NCBI GenBank assembly: GCA_910574285.1
Contig: CAJTAL010000050.1
Coordinates: 1 to 32,024, forward strand
Source of the DNA: Lachnospiraceae bacterium
GTDB lineage: Bacteria > Bacillota > Clostridia > Lachnospirales > Lachnospiraceae
DNA: 32,024 nucleotides
Direction: 5' to 3'
The position numbers and the translations under genes are program-made. This document shows positions 23,788 to 31,920 of the stretch, one piece after another. The notes under the pieces were generated by a model. It was not told the origin of the DNA. It saw nothing but the letters and a program-made list of their open reading frames with translations, and did no database searches. How positions within the stretch are numbered: position 1 is the first letter of the stretch; each line of letters starts with the position of its first letter.

Positions 23788-23819
23788 GGGGCTAAAAATC
23801 GGCATTAACCGACAGCCCC
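23788..23819 (-). terminator. Hairpin after spoIIIAH
   Basis: GGGGCT (23788-23793) pairs with AGCCCC (23814-23819), with an inner CGG/CCG stem. It lies 34 bases beyond the spoIIIAH stop. There is no strong T-run after it on the minus strand, so it is a weaker terminator candidate. Confidence 0.45.
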
Positions 23820-23852
23820 CTATGTTTTAATAAAACTTTCTTCTGCTTCGAA

Positions 23853-24488
23853 CTATTTTTCTTCTGCATTCACCGGTGTTATGACGATATTCTGTGCCGC
23901 CACTCCGGTCTTCCGCGTTACGATATCTTCGATCTGCGCCCGGTTTGCATCGCTTAACTCCGCCGCACTCACCACCACATCCGCCGTATCTGCAGTCAGG
24001 CTTATTACGACTTCATCAAATCCTTTCGACGCAAGAAGCGTCTCGGCCGCAGCTTCCTTTTCCGCCAGATCTGTCATGGCTACCATCTGATTAACCGCAT
24101 CCTGTTTCTGCTCCTCGCTCAGACTTTCATTGTCAATAATTTCCAACAGGGACTCTTTGTTCTTTGCCCTCACCTGTTCCCTTGATACCTTTGCCTCTGC
24201 CACCACGGCGCTGGCTTCCCCATTGGTAAGCACGGCTTCCCCGGGTGTTCCGTCTACGCTTCCGTCTCCGTCGCCCTCTCCGTCCTGACTCTTGATATCC
24301 TCAGAGGCGCTGGCCAGATCCTCATCTGAGATATCCAGAAGCTCCTTGTTGGCCAGGTCCGCATTTGCAGTCTCTGCTTCTTTTCCGTCTCCAAAGATCT
24401 TGCCGGAATAATTCAAGTATCCTGCCGCCGCGATCATAACTGCCAATGCCGCTATGATAATCTGATTTTTCTTCACTATCTGTTTCAC
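23853..24488 (-). CDS. spoIIIAH: Stage III sporulation protein AH
   Basis: SpoIIIAH, 211 residues here, sits in the mother-cell engulfing membrane and forms the ring that meets forespore SpoIIQ in the feeding-tube channel. It has an N-terminal membrane span (about residues 9-26), a long acidic Gly/Asp/Glu-rich linker, and a C-terminal ring-building domain starting near KVSREQVRAKNKESLLEIID, quoted as the recognisable helix (20 residues). The start is GTG at 24488, seven bases after AGGAGG. A GTG at 24512 lies upstream of that ribosome binding site and is rejected. It is last in the operon. Confidence 0.92.
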   Translation of the reverse strand: MKQIVKKNQIIIAALAVMIAAAGYLNYSGKIFGDGKEAETANADLANKELLDISDEDLASASEDIKSQDGEGDGDGSVDGTPGEAVLTNGEASAVVAEAKVSREQVRAKNKESLLEIIDNESLSEEQKQDAVNQMVAMTDLAEKEAAAETLLASKGFDEVVISLTADTADVVVSAAELSDANRAQIEDIVTRKTGVAAQNIVITPVNAEEK

Positions 24489-24513
24489 TGTTCTTCCTCC
24501 TGTTTTTACCACA

Positions 24514-25164
24514 TTATTTTGAACTCTTCTTCATTATCCTAATTTTATGCGTGTCTATCCCAAATAATGCCTGTACTGCTTCGGTAATATTCTGTTTGAC
24601 CAAGGCATCATCCCCGCCCTCGGCTATGACGATTACTCCTTCTACCTTCGGGCTTAGTTCTTTGCTGATATAGGGCGCCCCTGACGAATCCTTATCGTTG
24701 TATATCGTCGTCTCTCCACGGTTTCCGTTTTTCGTAGTTCTGGAACCGCCCTGGCTGTCCGATTCTGTAACCGTCTCATTCGACGTCTCTACATCCTTCT
24801 CTACCACCTTTTCCGCCGAGGAACTCAGTGTAATCATAACCGTCGCCTCTCCCACTCCCGACATCTGTGACAAAGTGTAAGACAGCCGATTTTCCAGATT
24901 CCGCAGATAGATATCCTGAGCTCCTGTTATGGTTTCTTCCATATTTTCCTCCTGTGAATTTTCATTTTGTAAGAAACCGCCCGTCCTCCCGCCGCTGCTT
25001 TTCTTCCTTCCATCCGTCGGAAGCGAGATAACCAGCAGCAGGACGCCGGCCAGAAACAGGAGCAACAATTGATCTTTCTTTATATTTCTGAAAGAAAATC
25101 CTTTCAGTATTTCCCCTAATCTTTTCCCGCCGTCACCTTCCGACCCGAATCTCTTCCACGCCAA
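24514..25164 (-). CDS. spoIIIAG: Stage III sporulation protein AG
   Basis: SpoIIIAG, 216 residues, a mother-cell membrane protein whose soluble domain forms the large ring of the SpoIIIA-SpoIIQ channel. A single membrane span (about residues 32-49, QLLLLFLAGVLLLVISL) is followed by a ring-building domain with YLRNLENRLSYTLSQMSGVG and VVIAEGGDDALVKQNI-like features (the sequence reads VIVIAEGGDDALVKQN). The start is TTG at 25164, eight bases after AAGGAGG. No other in-frame start fits. It overlaps spoIIIAF by 32 bases, suggesting coupling. Confidence 0.9.
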   Translation of the reverse strand: MAWKRFGSEGDGGKRLGEILKGFSFRNIKKDQLLLLFLAGVLLLVISLPTDGRKKSSGGRTGGFLQNENSQEENMEETITGAQDIYLRNLENRLSYTLSQMSGVGEATVMITLSSSAEKVVEKDVETSNETVTESDSQGGSRTTKNGNRGETTIYNDKDSSGAPYISKELSPKVEGVIVIAEGGDDALVKQNITEAVQALFGIDTHKIRIMKKSSK

Positions 25165-25492
25165 TCACATCGCCTCCTTCTGTATCTGCCGAATCTTCTG
25201 TCCCCGATTCCCGGTAATATCCGCCTATATCCACTTCCTCAAAAGAGCGTATCGCTTCTTCCATCTTTTTCACCTGTTCCTGATACTCTCTGCTGTGATA
25301 CAGGTTCTGCCAGGAATCTCCAATGCCCAGGAACTTCAGCAGAGGCGCGGTCAACATAACAACCAGTACCATACCGGTAAAAAAGCGAATGTAACGTTTA
25401 TATTCCGGATTCGGAATCACATGCATCACCGCCGTTACCATCACCATATAGAAAGCAAGATTCTGCACCCACAGATATACCTGATCAAACAT
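25133..25492 (-). CDS. spoIIIAF: Stage III sporulation protein AF
   Basis: SpoIIIAF, 119 residues here, shorter than the Bacillus protein of about 200. Two membrane spans (about residues 6-25 and 36-54) are followed by a short soluble part with RSFEEVDIGGYYRE. The start at 25492 (MFDQVYLWVQN) follows GGGTGGTGG. The longer frame beginning at 25621 lies inside spoIIIAE. The C-terminal ring-building region is reduced compared with Bacillus. Confidence 0.85.
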   Translation of the reverse strand: MFDQVYLWVQNLAFYMVMVTAVMHVIPNPEYKRYIRFFTGMVLVVMLTAPLLKFLGIGDSWQNLYHSREYQEQVKKMEEAIRSFEEVDIGGYYRESGTEDSADTEGGDVIGVEEIRVGR

Positions 25493-25506
25493 ATATCCAC
25501 CACCCT

Positions 25507-26718
25507 TTATGTATTTCCTGTAACCGCGGATACCACGACAATCGTAAGAAGAAAAAGCAGAGATGTCGTGAACACCACATGAAGCAGCAGCCTGCATCCC
25601 TCGCCTACTGTCTCCACACACCCTACGATTCTCTTATCCGACACCGGTTGTATCACTGCGGCGGCAAGCTTGTACAGCAATACGATACCGGCTACCTGGA
25701 CCAGCGGAACCATACAGAGCGCGATACAGATCATCGCACCGGCCATGCCAATCCCGTTCTTTACCAGGACGGCTGTTCCAAGCGCTACTTCCGCCACACC
25801 TCCTATGATGTCTCCTACCCCCGGGATCGCCTCCGCGCTCTTTGTAACAGCGCTTCTCTTCACAGTATCTATAGCCGGACTGATCAATCCCTGTATCACA
25901 TTCAGCCCCACAATACACGCAAGCAGCGTTTTCAGGAGCCATGAGACAGCCATCTCGATCAGTTCTGCAAACTTGCTAAGATAATCTTCTTCAGACAGAT
26001 AATTCAGAACCTTCACGATCATATAGATATGAATCAGCGGAAGAAGAAAATCCAGAATCAAAAATTCCGTCAGAAATATCAAAAACAAGACCAGATTATA
26101 GAACGCGACGGACGTAATACTCCCTTTTGCGATGGAAACCGCCAGGAAATATAACGGACAAAATACACTCATGAAGGAAGTAAGGCCCTCGATTCCTTCA
26201 CTCACCCATTCTGTCACCGTCTGAAAGGAACTCAAAGTCAATGCGATCAGCAGGAGATACATGGCGTAAAAACTGATGTCTGCAATCTGACGGCTCTTAA
26301 ACGTCCTGGAGAAATTACCAAATACCGCCGCAATCAACGCTATCAACAACATATGCACCAGATTATCCCGGCTGCTTCCAAAGGCATATCCCAACTGGTC
26401 AGCCGCAAGGCTCTTTACTAATTCCACCGAAAACGTCAGATCTCCGGATAGAATCCCCATCATTGTCTCCTTGAATTTTAACCGCTCATCGGGAAACAGA
26501 TCCTGCAGAGAACGATCGATATCTTCAAAAGAAAACTTCTCGATCATCTCCTCCCCATATTCTGCCGGTTCACTGATCGCTTCCTCCTCAGGCTCTGCAT
26601 CCAACGTCCCGGATATCTCCGACGCCCTCGCCATAGATAGAGGAATAACACAGATCAGCGCTGCGAAAAATAGCAGTACTCCTCTGACCGTGTACAATAT
26701 CTTCTGCTTTTTCTTCAC
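25507..26718 (-). CDS. spoIIIAE: Stage III sporulation protein AE
   Basis: SpoIIIAE, 403 residues, a polytopic mother-cell membrane protein of the SpoIIIA channel. It has a cleavable-type signal (MKKKQKILYTVRGVLLFF then ending SMARASE), an extracytoplasmic acidic region, and about seven membrane spans from residue 120 on. The start is GTG at 26718, eight bases after AAGGAG. It lies 14 bases after spoIIIAD and 14 before spoIIIAF. Confidence 0.93.
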   Translation of the reverse strand: MKKKQKILYTVRGVLLFFAALICVIPLSMARASEISGTLDAEPEEEAISEPAEYGEEMIEKFSFEDIDRSLQDLFPDERLKFKETMMGILSGDLTFSVELVKSLAADQLGYAFGSSRDNLVHMLLIALIAAVFGNFSRTFKSRQIADISFYAMYLLLIALTLSSFQTVTEWVSEGIEGLTSFMSVFCPLYFLAVSIAKGSITSVAFYNLVLFLIFLTEFLILDFLLPLIHIYMIVKVLNYLSEEDYLSKFAELIEMAVSWLLKTLLACIVGLNVIQGLISPAIDTVKRSAVTKSAEAIPGVGDIIGGVAEVALGTAVLVKNGIGMAGAMICIALCMVPLVQVAGIVLLYKLAAAVIQPVSDKRIVGCVETVGEGCRLLLHVVFTTSLLFLLTIVVVSAVTGNT

Positions 26719-26731
26719 CTCACTTACTCCT

Positions 26732-27118
26732 TCACGTCAGAAATTCCCGGATCGTATTCAACAGCGTCATCAGGATCGGCATACTTAATACCATCACCGT
26801 CAGTTTCCCGAATATCTCAACCTGAGCCGCGATCGTCTGATACCCTGCGTCTTTGCAGATTCCGGAAGCAAATTCCGATATATACGTGATTCCCAGCATC
26901 TTAATCAGCGTTCCGATATAGGCCTGGTCCATCCGGATATACCTTCCGATTTCTCTCATAGCATCGATCATGATCTCCAGACGCCCCAGGATACTGAAGC
27001 ATATAATCAGGCTCAATACGATACTGATATAGATACCATATTCTGATTTTCCGCTTTTAAACTGCACGGCGAGAAGTGTTCCCGTCACTCCCAGAAGCCC
27101 TATCTGCAGCATGTCCAT
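26732..27118 (-). CDS. spoIIIAD: Stage III sporulation protein AD
   Basis: SpoIIIAD, 128 residues, a small membrane protein with about four hydrophobic segments and the conserved LGITYISEFASGICKDAGY motif, paired with SpoIIIAC in the channel. I start at 27118 (MDMLQIGLLG), six bases after GGGGG. The ATG at 27124 overlaps the ribosome binding site. Confidence 0.92.
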   Translation of the reverse strand: MDMLQIGLLGVTGTLLAVQFKSGKSEYGIYISIVLSLIICFSILGRLEIMIDAMREIGRYIRMDQAYIGTLIKMLGITYISEFASGICKDAGYQTIAAQVEIFGKLTVMVLSMPILMTLLNTIREFLT

Positions 27119-27160
27119 ATCCATCCCCCTTTCTGCATGACGTCTTTTTCCACAGGTATA

Positions 27161-27355
27161 CTACAACGCAAACAACCGTTGGATAGATTCAAACAGCTCA
27201 TAGATATAAGGTACGATCCAGAACAGTACCAACAGCAGACCCGCAAGGCTTGTTAAGAATGCCTGTTCCTCTCTTCCGCTGTGCTTCAGCACCTGGCTCA
27301 AAACTGAAACCAATATTCCTACCGCCGCAATCTTGAATATTAGATTTACACTCAT
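27161..27355 (-). CDS. spoIIIAC: Stage III sporulation protein AC
   Basis: SpoIIIAC, 64 residues, with two membrane spans (about 5-22 and 33-50) and the conserved VLKHSGREEQAFL loop between them. The start at 27355 follows GGAGG by five bases. The longer frame to 27421 runs into spoIIIAB and is rejected. Confidence 0.94.
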   Translation of the reverse strand: MSVNLIFKIAAVGILVSVLSQVLKHSGREEQAFLTSLAGLLLVLFWIVPYIYELFESIQRLFAL

Positions 27356-27366
27356 GTACACCTCCT

Positions 27367-27900
27367 CTACAGCAACAGGATCGTAATGAATATCCCGCTC
27401 ATTATGCCAAGACAATGGCATAGTCTTATTCTTGTCCTCATCCTCTCCCTCATCTCCTCCATAGAGAGCGTTATTTCTTCCAGCCAGAGATCCAGCGTCT
27501 TAACCTGCATCCCGGCATCCGCAATTCCCAATTCGTTTCCGAACCAGAGAAGTCTTTCCAATACTTCCTTCGGAAGCCCGCAATCCCTGAGGTACTCCCT
27601 TCCCTTTTCTTCCCATATCTGCGCAAACGTACCGCCGTTTCTTCCTTCCATTTCTTCGCACATCGCAAGAAGCCATTCCTTATAAGGTGTTCTCACAGAG
27701 CATCCAATCTGCCGGAAAGCTTCTCCCAGATAGGATCTCGCATATTGAATCTCCCCTCTTAACAGTAAGATCAGTTTCTTAAGGTATCTCAATTGTTCAT
27801 ACTGATTCCTGATTTTATCCGCAGCGCTGATTCCCCCTGCGGAAGTAGCCCCGATGATCAGACAGATCCCTATGATCTTATATAGCATTCCGCCCGTCAT
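27367..27900 (-). CDS. spoIIIAB: Stage III sporulation protein AB
   Basis: SpoIIIAB, 177 residues, an F-type (GspF/PilC-like half) inner-membrane protein of the SpoIIIA apparatus. N-terminal membrane span, then RNQYEQLRYLKKLILLLRGE and IQYARSYLGEAF, which are typical of the family, then a C-terminal hydrophobic end. The start overlaps the spoIIIAA stop as ATGA. Confidence 0.93.
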   Translation of the reverse strand: MTGGMLYKIIGICLIIGATSAGGISAADKIRNQYEQLRYLKKLILLLRGEIQYARSYLGEAFRQIGCSVRTPYKEWLLAMCEEMEGRNGGTFAQIWEEKGREYLRDCGLPKEVLERLLWFGNELGIADAGMQVKTLDLWLEEITLSMEEMRERMRTRIRLCHCLGIMSGIFITILLL

Positions 27901-28841
27901 CCTTCCTTTCCCGCTTCACTATAGAGCAGACTTCCGCGGCTGTCAAAAATCCCCTCCACCTGTCCCACATGTATCTGATTACCCAGCAGAATATATCGCT
28001 CGAATTGTTTCCGCTCTATCATCTGGTCAAAAAGCGGCCTTTTCCTTAATTCTTCCATAGAATCCGCATGGACCGTAGCAATCATCCTGCATCCGCAGTG
28101 CATAGCATATTCGACGGCATGTATATCTTCTGCCGTTCCGATCTCATCGACAGCTATCACCTGCGGTCCCATGGAGCGTATCAGCATCATCATACCTTCC
28201 GCTTTCGGGCAGCAGTCCAGTATATCCGTGCGGGCGCCCAACTGGTTCTGCGCTATACCCATATAGCATCCGCCGATCTCCGAACGCTCATCCACGACGC
28301 CCACCGCCATACCATCAAGCCAACGATTCCCATCGGAGATCTGACGGATCATATCCCGAAGAAGCGTCGTCTTGCCGCATCTCGGCGGCGATACAATCAA
28401 AGTATGGCATACCCTGTTTCCGGAAATAACATATGAGAATATCGGATCGGCACAACCCTTTATCTCATGAGACATCCTTAGATTGAGCGACGAGATATAC
28501 CTAAGATTCTTTACTCTTCCATCCTCTATGATTGCCTGTCCCGTCATTCCCACTCTGTGTCCTCCTTCAATCGTGATAAATCCCTGCTTCATCTCCTGTT
28601 CATATGCATACAATGAGTAATTACTGACATACTGAAGCATCTCTTTTACATCCTCTTTTGTGACAATATAAGGTCCGTCCCGCTGATTTCCAATCATCCG
28701 TTCCTTTCCGTCACAGATACACAGCAAGGGCTTTCCTATACGAAGCCTCACTTCCTGAAGATACCTGTATTCAAGCTGCTCTTTCTCAAGCATCACACGG
28801 ATTCTGCCGGGCAGAACACGCAGCACTCTTTCCTTTAACAT
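27897..28841 (-). CDS. spoIIIAA: Stage III sporulation protein AA, secretion-type ATPase
   Basis: SpoIIIAA, 314 residues, is the cytoplasmic ATPase of the mother-cell-to-forespore channel, related to type II/IV secretion ATPases. The P-loop is SPPRCGKT at 151-158. Further motifs are VGVVDERSEIGG, VIAVDEIGTAED (Walker B) and IATVHADS. The ATG at 28841 follows GAGGTGG by seven bases. It is first in the operon, behind a sigma-E-like promoter. Confidence 0.95.
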   Translation of the reverse strand: MLKERVLRVLPGRIRVMLEKEQLEYRYLQEVRLRIGKPLLCICDGKERMIGNQRDGPYIVTKEDVKEMLQYVSNYSLYAYEQEMKQGFITIEGGHRVGMTGQAIIEDGRVKNLRYISSLNLRMSHEIKGCADPIFSYVISGNRVCHTLIVSPPRCGKTTLLRDMIRQISDGNRWLDGMAVGVVDERSEIGGCYMGIAQNQLGARTDILDCCPKAEGMMMLIRSMGPQVIAVDEIGTAEDIHAVEYAMHCGCRMIATVHADSMEELRKRPLFDQMIERKQFERYILLGNQIHVGQVEGIFDSRGSLLYSEAGKEG

Positions 28842-28862
28842 CTTTGTCCACCTCTTTATCTC

Positions 28863-28890
28863 AATATATGTACAAGAATCCGATTTATGA
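28863..28890 (-). promoter_or_regulatory. Sigma-E-like promoter of the spoIIIA operon
   Basis: On the minus strand TCATAAA (28890-28884), a 13-base spacer and CATATATT (28870-28863) resemble the sigma-E consensus (KMATATT, then CATACANT). In Bacillus spoIIIA is transcribed by sigma-E in the mother cell. The predicted start lies right at the ribosome binding site, so the leader is very short. Confidence 0.5.
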
Positions 28891-28911
28891 AAATTTTATT
28901 CAAAAAACCTG

Positions 28912-29013
28912 CTAACAAAAGTCAAGACGGACCCTGTTGCTACTTATCAAGGACGTATTCATCATTTTTGTTTTCCATCGCCCTGTGGTGTTGGTCTGAA
29001 TGTTGTCGCTCAT
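28912..29013 (-). CDS. Small ORF with strong ribosome binding site, possible leader
   Basis: A 33-codon frame reads MSDNIQTNTTGRW then KTKMMNTSLISSNRVRLDFC, seven or so bases downstream of AAAGGAGGAAC. Nothing else supports it. Removing one base in the ACCAACACC stretch would instead give MSDNIQTTPQGDGKQK and stop, a reading that looks more like short leader frames of mobile elements. I cannot assign a function. The 28915-29107 stretch otherwise holds only the terminator below. Confidence 0.25.
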   Translation of the reverse strand: MSDNIQTNTTGRWKTKMMNTSLISSNRVRLDFC

Positions 29014-29030
29014 GTTCCTCCTTTGGGCGC

Positions 29031-29070
29031 AAAAAAGACGCATGGTTTACAATTTACGGTTCCATGCGCC
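29031..29070 (-). terminator. Terminator of the truncated acetyltransferase gene
   Basis: GGCGCATGG (29070-29062) pairs with CCATGCGTC (29045-29037, one G-U pair), followed by TTTTTT on the minus strand. It is 38 bases beyond the stop at 29108. Confidence 0.8.
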
Positions 29071-29107
29071 TTTACGCTGTTATTTTATTATTAAATTGCT
29101 TTGACGA

Positions 29108-29377
29108 TTATGCTAACTGCTTAACCTCGGCTTCAAGTTCTTTCACATCGCTTTCAATTAGTTCAGGGAAATATGTTCTTGCGGGTACTTTTTCTTCGTT
29201 TGCTATTCTAGTATAATCTTCTTGTAATTTATCTAGCCATCCTTCATAATTATCTAAAAATCTTTGTAACCCTCCAGTTCCGTTAATATCAGAATTAAAT
29301 TCATAAAATTCGTTTATAAATGCAATAGCATCATCTTTTCTATCCATACTTGGAATTTCAAAGTAAAATTTTTCCAT
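29108..29377 (-). pseudogene. GNAT acetyltransferase, N-terminal fragment with foreign tail
   Basis: The 89-residue product begins MEKFYFEIPSMDRKDDAIAF and contains GGLQRFLDNYEGWLDKL and KVPARTYF. This matches the first 68 or so residues of predicted GNAT acetyltransferases of about 170 residues. Directly after RTYF the expected LVR...IIGMINIR and acetyl-CoA loop are missing. Instead PELIESDVKELEAEVKQLA and a stop follow. AGGTG lies six bases before the ATG and a terminator follows, so a short protein may still be made. It cannot bind acetyl-CoA and I regard it as a truncated gene joined to foreign DNA. Confidence 0.6.
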
Positions 29378-29592
29378 TGTTCACCTAATATGATGTTTAC
29401 AGAAACAAAAACATCCTCTTTCCTTTCTTTTAATATCTTGGTTCAATACAACTCAACTGGATGTGCCGGAGCCTTACTCCAATGAGTACTTATTTCAATC
29501 AAGTCTACGATGATAATCGATGGTGGGTATCACGGTATTATTCCTGGGCGAAGTTAGCGATTCTCTTACACTTATATGGTACTAAAAAGAAC

Positions 29593-29615
29593 GCAGCAGA
29601 CTTAAAGTCTGCTGC
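29593..29615 (-). terminator. Terminator of pnp
   Basis: GCAGCAGACTT and AAGTCTGCTGC form a perfect 11-base palindromic stem 16 bases beyond the pnp stop. On the minus strand TTCTTTTT follows, and on the plus strand ATCCTTTTT. The region 29378-29592 holds no gene I can support. Confidence 0.85.
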
Positions 29616-29630
29616 ATCCTTTTTATTCTT

Positions 29631-31718
29631 TTATTCTGCCACGTCCTTCATGCTGAAAGAAAGCCTTCCCATCTTATCTTTTCCGAGGCATACTACCTTC
29701 ACCATATCGCCCAGCGTCAGCACGTCCTCCACCTGACGGATTCTTTCCTTAGATATCTTGGAGATATGCACCATACCTTCCTTTCCTGGAGCAAATTCTA
29801 CAAAAGCGCCGAATTCTTTAATGCTTACAACCTTGCCTTCCAGAACTTGTCCGGCTTCAAAGTCCGTAACGATGATATAGATCATCTTCTGGGCCTCTTC
29901 CATACTCTTCGCATCCGTTCCGCAGATAGATACAGAACCATCGTCCTCAATATCAATCTTTACACCCGTCTGGTCAATGATCGCATTGATCGTCTTGCCC
30001 CGCTGTCCGACTACATCGCCGATCTTCTGCGGATCAATCTTCATCTGGATAATCTTCGGCGCGTATTTTCCTACCTCCGGTCTCGGTTCGGAGATCGCCT
30101 CCGCCATCACTTCATCCAGGATATAGGTTCTCGCCTTTTTCGTCGCCGCGATCGCCTCTTCAATAATCGGTCTTGTCAGTCCATGAATCTTAATATCCAT
30201 CTGAATCGCCGTGATTCCTTTATGTGTCCCGGCAACCTTGAAATCCATATCGCCGAAGAAATCTTCCAGCCCCTGGATATCCGTCAATACCAGATAATCC
30301 TCGTCCGTATCGCCTGTTACCAGCCCGGCAGAGATTCCCGCTACCGCAGCCTTAATCGGCACACCCGCCGTCATCAGCGACATAGACGACGCGCAGATAC
30401 TTGCCTGGGAAGTGGAACCGTTCGATTCAAAAGTCTCGGATACGGTACGGATCGCATACGGAAATTCCGCTTCTGACGGAAGTACCGGAACCAGGGCACG
30501 CTCCGCCAAAGCTCCATGTCCGATCTCACGGCGTCCCGGCCCTCTCGAAGGTCTGGTCTCGCCCACAGAGTAAGACGGGAAATTATAATGATGCATATAG
30601 CGCTTTGAAGTCTCCGCCTCGTCAAGCCCGTCCAGCCTCTGAGCCTCCGCTAGCGGCGCTAATGTCGTTACCGTACAGATCTGAGTCTGTCCGCGGGTAA
30701 ACATCGCCGAACCATGCACTCTTGGAATCAGGTCTATCTCAGCAGCAAGAGGCCTGATCTCATCGATTGCCCTTCCGTCCGGACGCTTGTGATCCTTTAA
30801 GATCATCTTACGGACCGTCTTCTTCTGATACTGATACACTGCCTCGCCCAGTACGGCAAGCCATTCTTCTTTTTCCGCGAATGCTTCCTCTAACTTCTCC
30901 GTAATATTACGGATATTCTCTTCTCTTACCTGTTTCTCGTCCGTGAATACGGCCTCTTCCATCGCCTCTGGAGGAACGATCTCCTTGATTGCTTCGAACA
31001 GTTCCTCCGGAACCGCGCAGCTCTCATATGTGTGTTTCGGTTTCCCGCACTCCGCAACGATCGTATCGATAAACGCAATCACTTTCTGATTCATCTCATG
31101 AGCAGCAAAGATCGCGTCGATCATCTGAGCCTCCGGAACCTCATTCGCTCCGGCCTCGATCATGATTACCTTCTCCTTCGTAGACGCTACGGTGAGAGCA
31201 AGATCAGAGACCTCCTTCTGGGCCGCCGTCGGGTTGAATACGAATTCACCGTCGACCAATCCTACCTGTGTGGTAGAGATCGGGCCGTCAAAAGGAATAT
31301 CTGAGATACTGGTGGCAATCGCCGCGCCCAGCATAGCCGTAAGTTCCGGTGAACAATCCTGGTCTACGGACAATACCAGATTCTCAAGAGTAACATCATT
31401 CCGGTAGTCTTTCGGGAATAACGGACGCATCGGCCGGTCTATGACACGGCAGGTAAGAATCGCATTCTCAGATGCCTTGCCTTCCCTTTTATTAAAACCG
31501 CCCGGTATCTTTCCCACCGAATACAGACGCTCGTTATACTCCACACTCAGAGGAAAGAAATCAATCCCCTCCCTTGGCTTCTCCGAAGCCGTTGCCGTAC
31601 ACAGCACAGTCGTCTCGCCATAGTGCATCAACACCGCGCCGTTTGCCTGCTTCGCTACTCTGCCTACATCTATGCGAAGCGGTCTCCCTGCTAATTCCAT
31701 CTCAAATTTTTTGTACAT
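29631..31718 (-). CDS. pnp: Polyribonucleotide nucleotidyltransferase
   Basis: PNPase, 695 residues, a trimeric phosphorolytic 3'-5' exoribonuclease. It has the first RNase PH domain (FEMELAGRPLRIDVGRVA), a helical linker, and a second PH domain with the catalytic region (IKAAVAGISAGLV, DIQGLEDFFGDMDFKVAGT). A KH domain follows with VGQRGKTINAIIDQTGVKID near residue 560, then an S1 domain (GKVVSIKEFGAFVEF ... GMVHIS). I start at 31718 (MYKKFEMEL), six bases after AAAGGAG. A GTG at 31787, ten bases after AAGGAGG, is in frame and would add 23 residues. rpsO, a common neighbour, is not seen. Confidence 0.97.
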   Translation of the reverse strand: MYKKFEMELAGRPLRIDVGRVAKQANGAVLMHYGETTVLCTATASEKPREGIDFFPLSVEYNERLYSVGKIPGGFNKREGKASENAILTCRVIDRPMRPLFPKDYRNDVTLENLVLSVDQDCSPELTAMLGAAIATSISDIPFDGPISTTQVGLVDGEFVFNPTAAQKEVSDLALTVASTKEKVIMIEAGANEVPEAQMIDAIFAAHEMNQKVIAFIDTIVAECGKPKHTYESCAVPEELFEAIKEIVPPEAMEEAVFTDEKQVREENIRNITEKLEEAFAEKEEWLAVLGEAVYQYQKKTVRKMILKDHKRPDGRAIDEIRPLAAEIDLIPRVHGSAMFTRGQTQICTVTTLAPLAEAQRLDGLDEAETSKRYMHHYNFPSYSVGETRPSRGPGRREIGHGALAERALVPVLPSEAEFPYAIRTVSETFESNGSTSQASICASSMSLMTAGVPIKAAVAGISAGLVTGDTDEDYLVLTDIQGLEDFFGDMDFKVAGTHKGITAIQMDIKIHGLTRPIIEEAIAATKKARTYILDEVMAEAISEPRPEVGKYAPKIIQMKIDPQKIGDVVGQRGKTINAIIDQTGVKIDIEDDGSVSICGTDAKSMEEAQKMIYIIVTDFEAGQVLEGKVVSIKEFGAFVEFAPGKEGMVHISKISKERIRQVEDVLTLGDMVKVVCLGKDKMGRLSFSMKDVAE

Positions 31719-31864
31719 GTTTTTCTCCTTTATAATATTCAGACATTTTCCATGAGCAGGAGCCGCCGAAACTACTGAAAAACACACTTTCCGCGTACCT
31801 CCTTAGACAGAAAATATGCTTTTCAGTGGTCTCGGGCAAAATCCGCCTGCCCACAACTTCATAT

Positions 31865-31873
31865 ATTATAACA
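31865..31873 (-). promoter_or_regulatory. Extended -10 promoter of pnp
   Basis: TGTTATAAT (extended -10) lies about 147 bases upstream of the usual pnp start and about 78 upstream of the GTG at 31787. The -35 region is weak. The long leader between holds the second ribosome binding site. Confidence 0.5.
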
Positions 31874-31920
31874 CACAACTTTCCAATCTTCCACTACTAA
31901 ATTCTTATTCCTGAAATAAC

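Noticed and set aside
29461-29592. Plus-strand frame with NRWWVSRYYSWAKL
   Set aside because: No ribosome binding site, no recognisable family, and it runs into the pnp terminator. Left as unexplained spacer.
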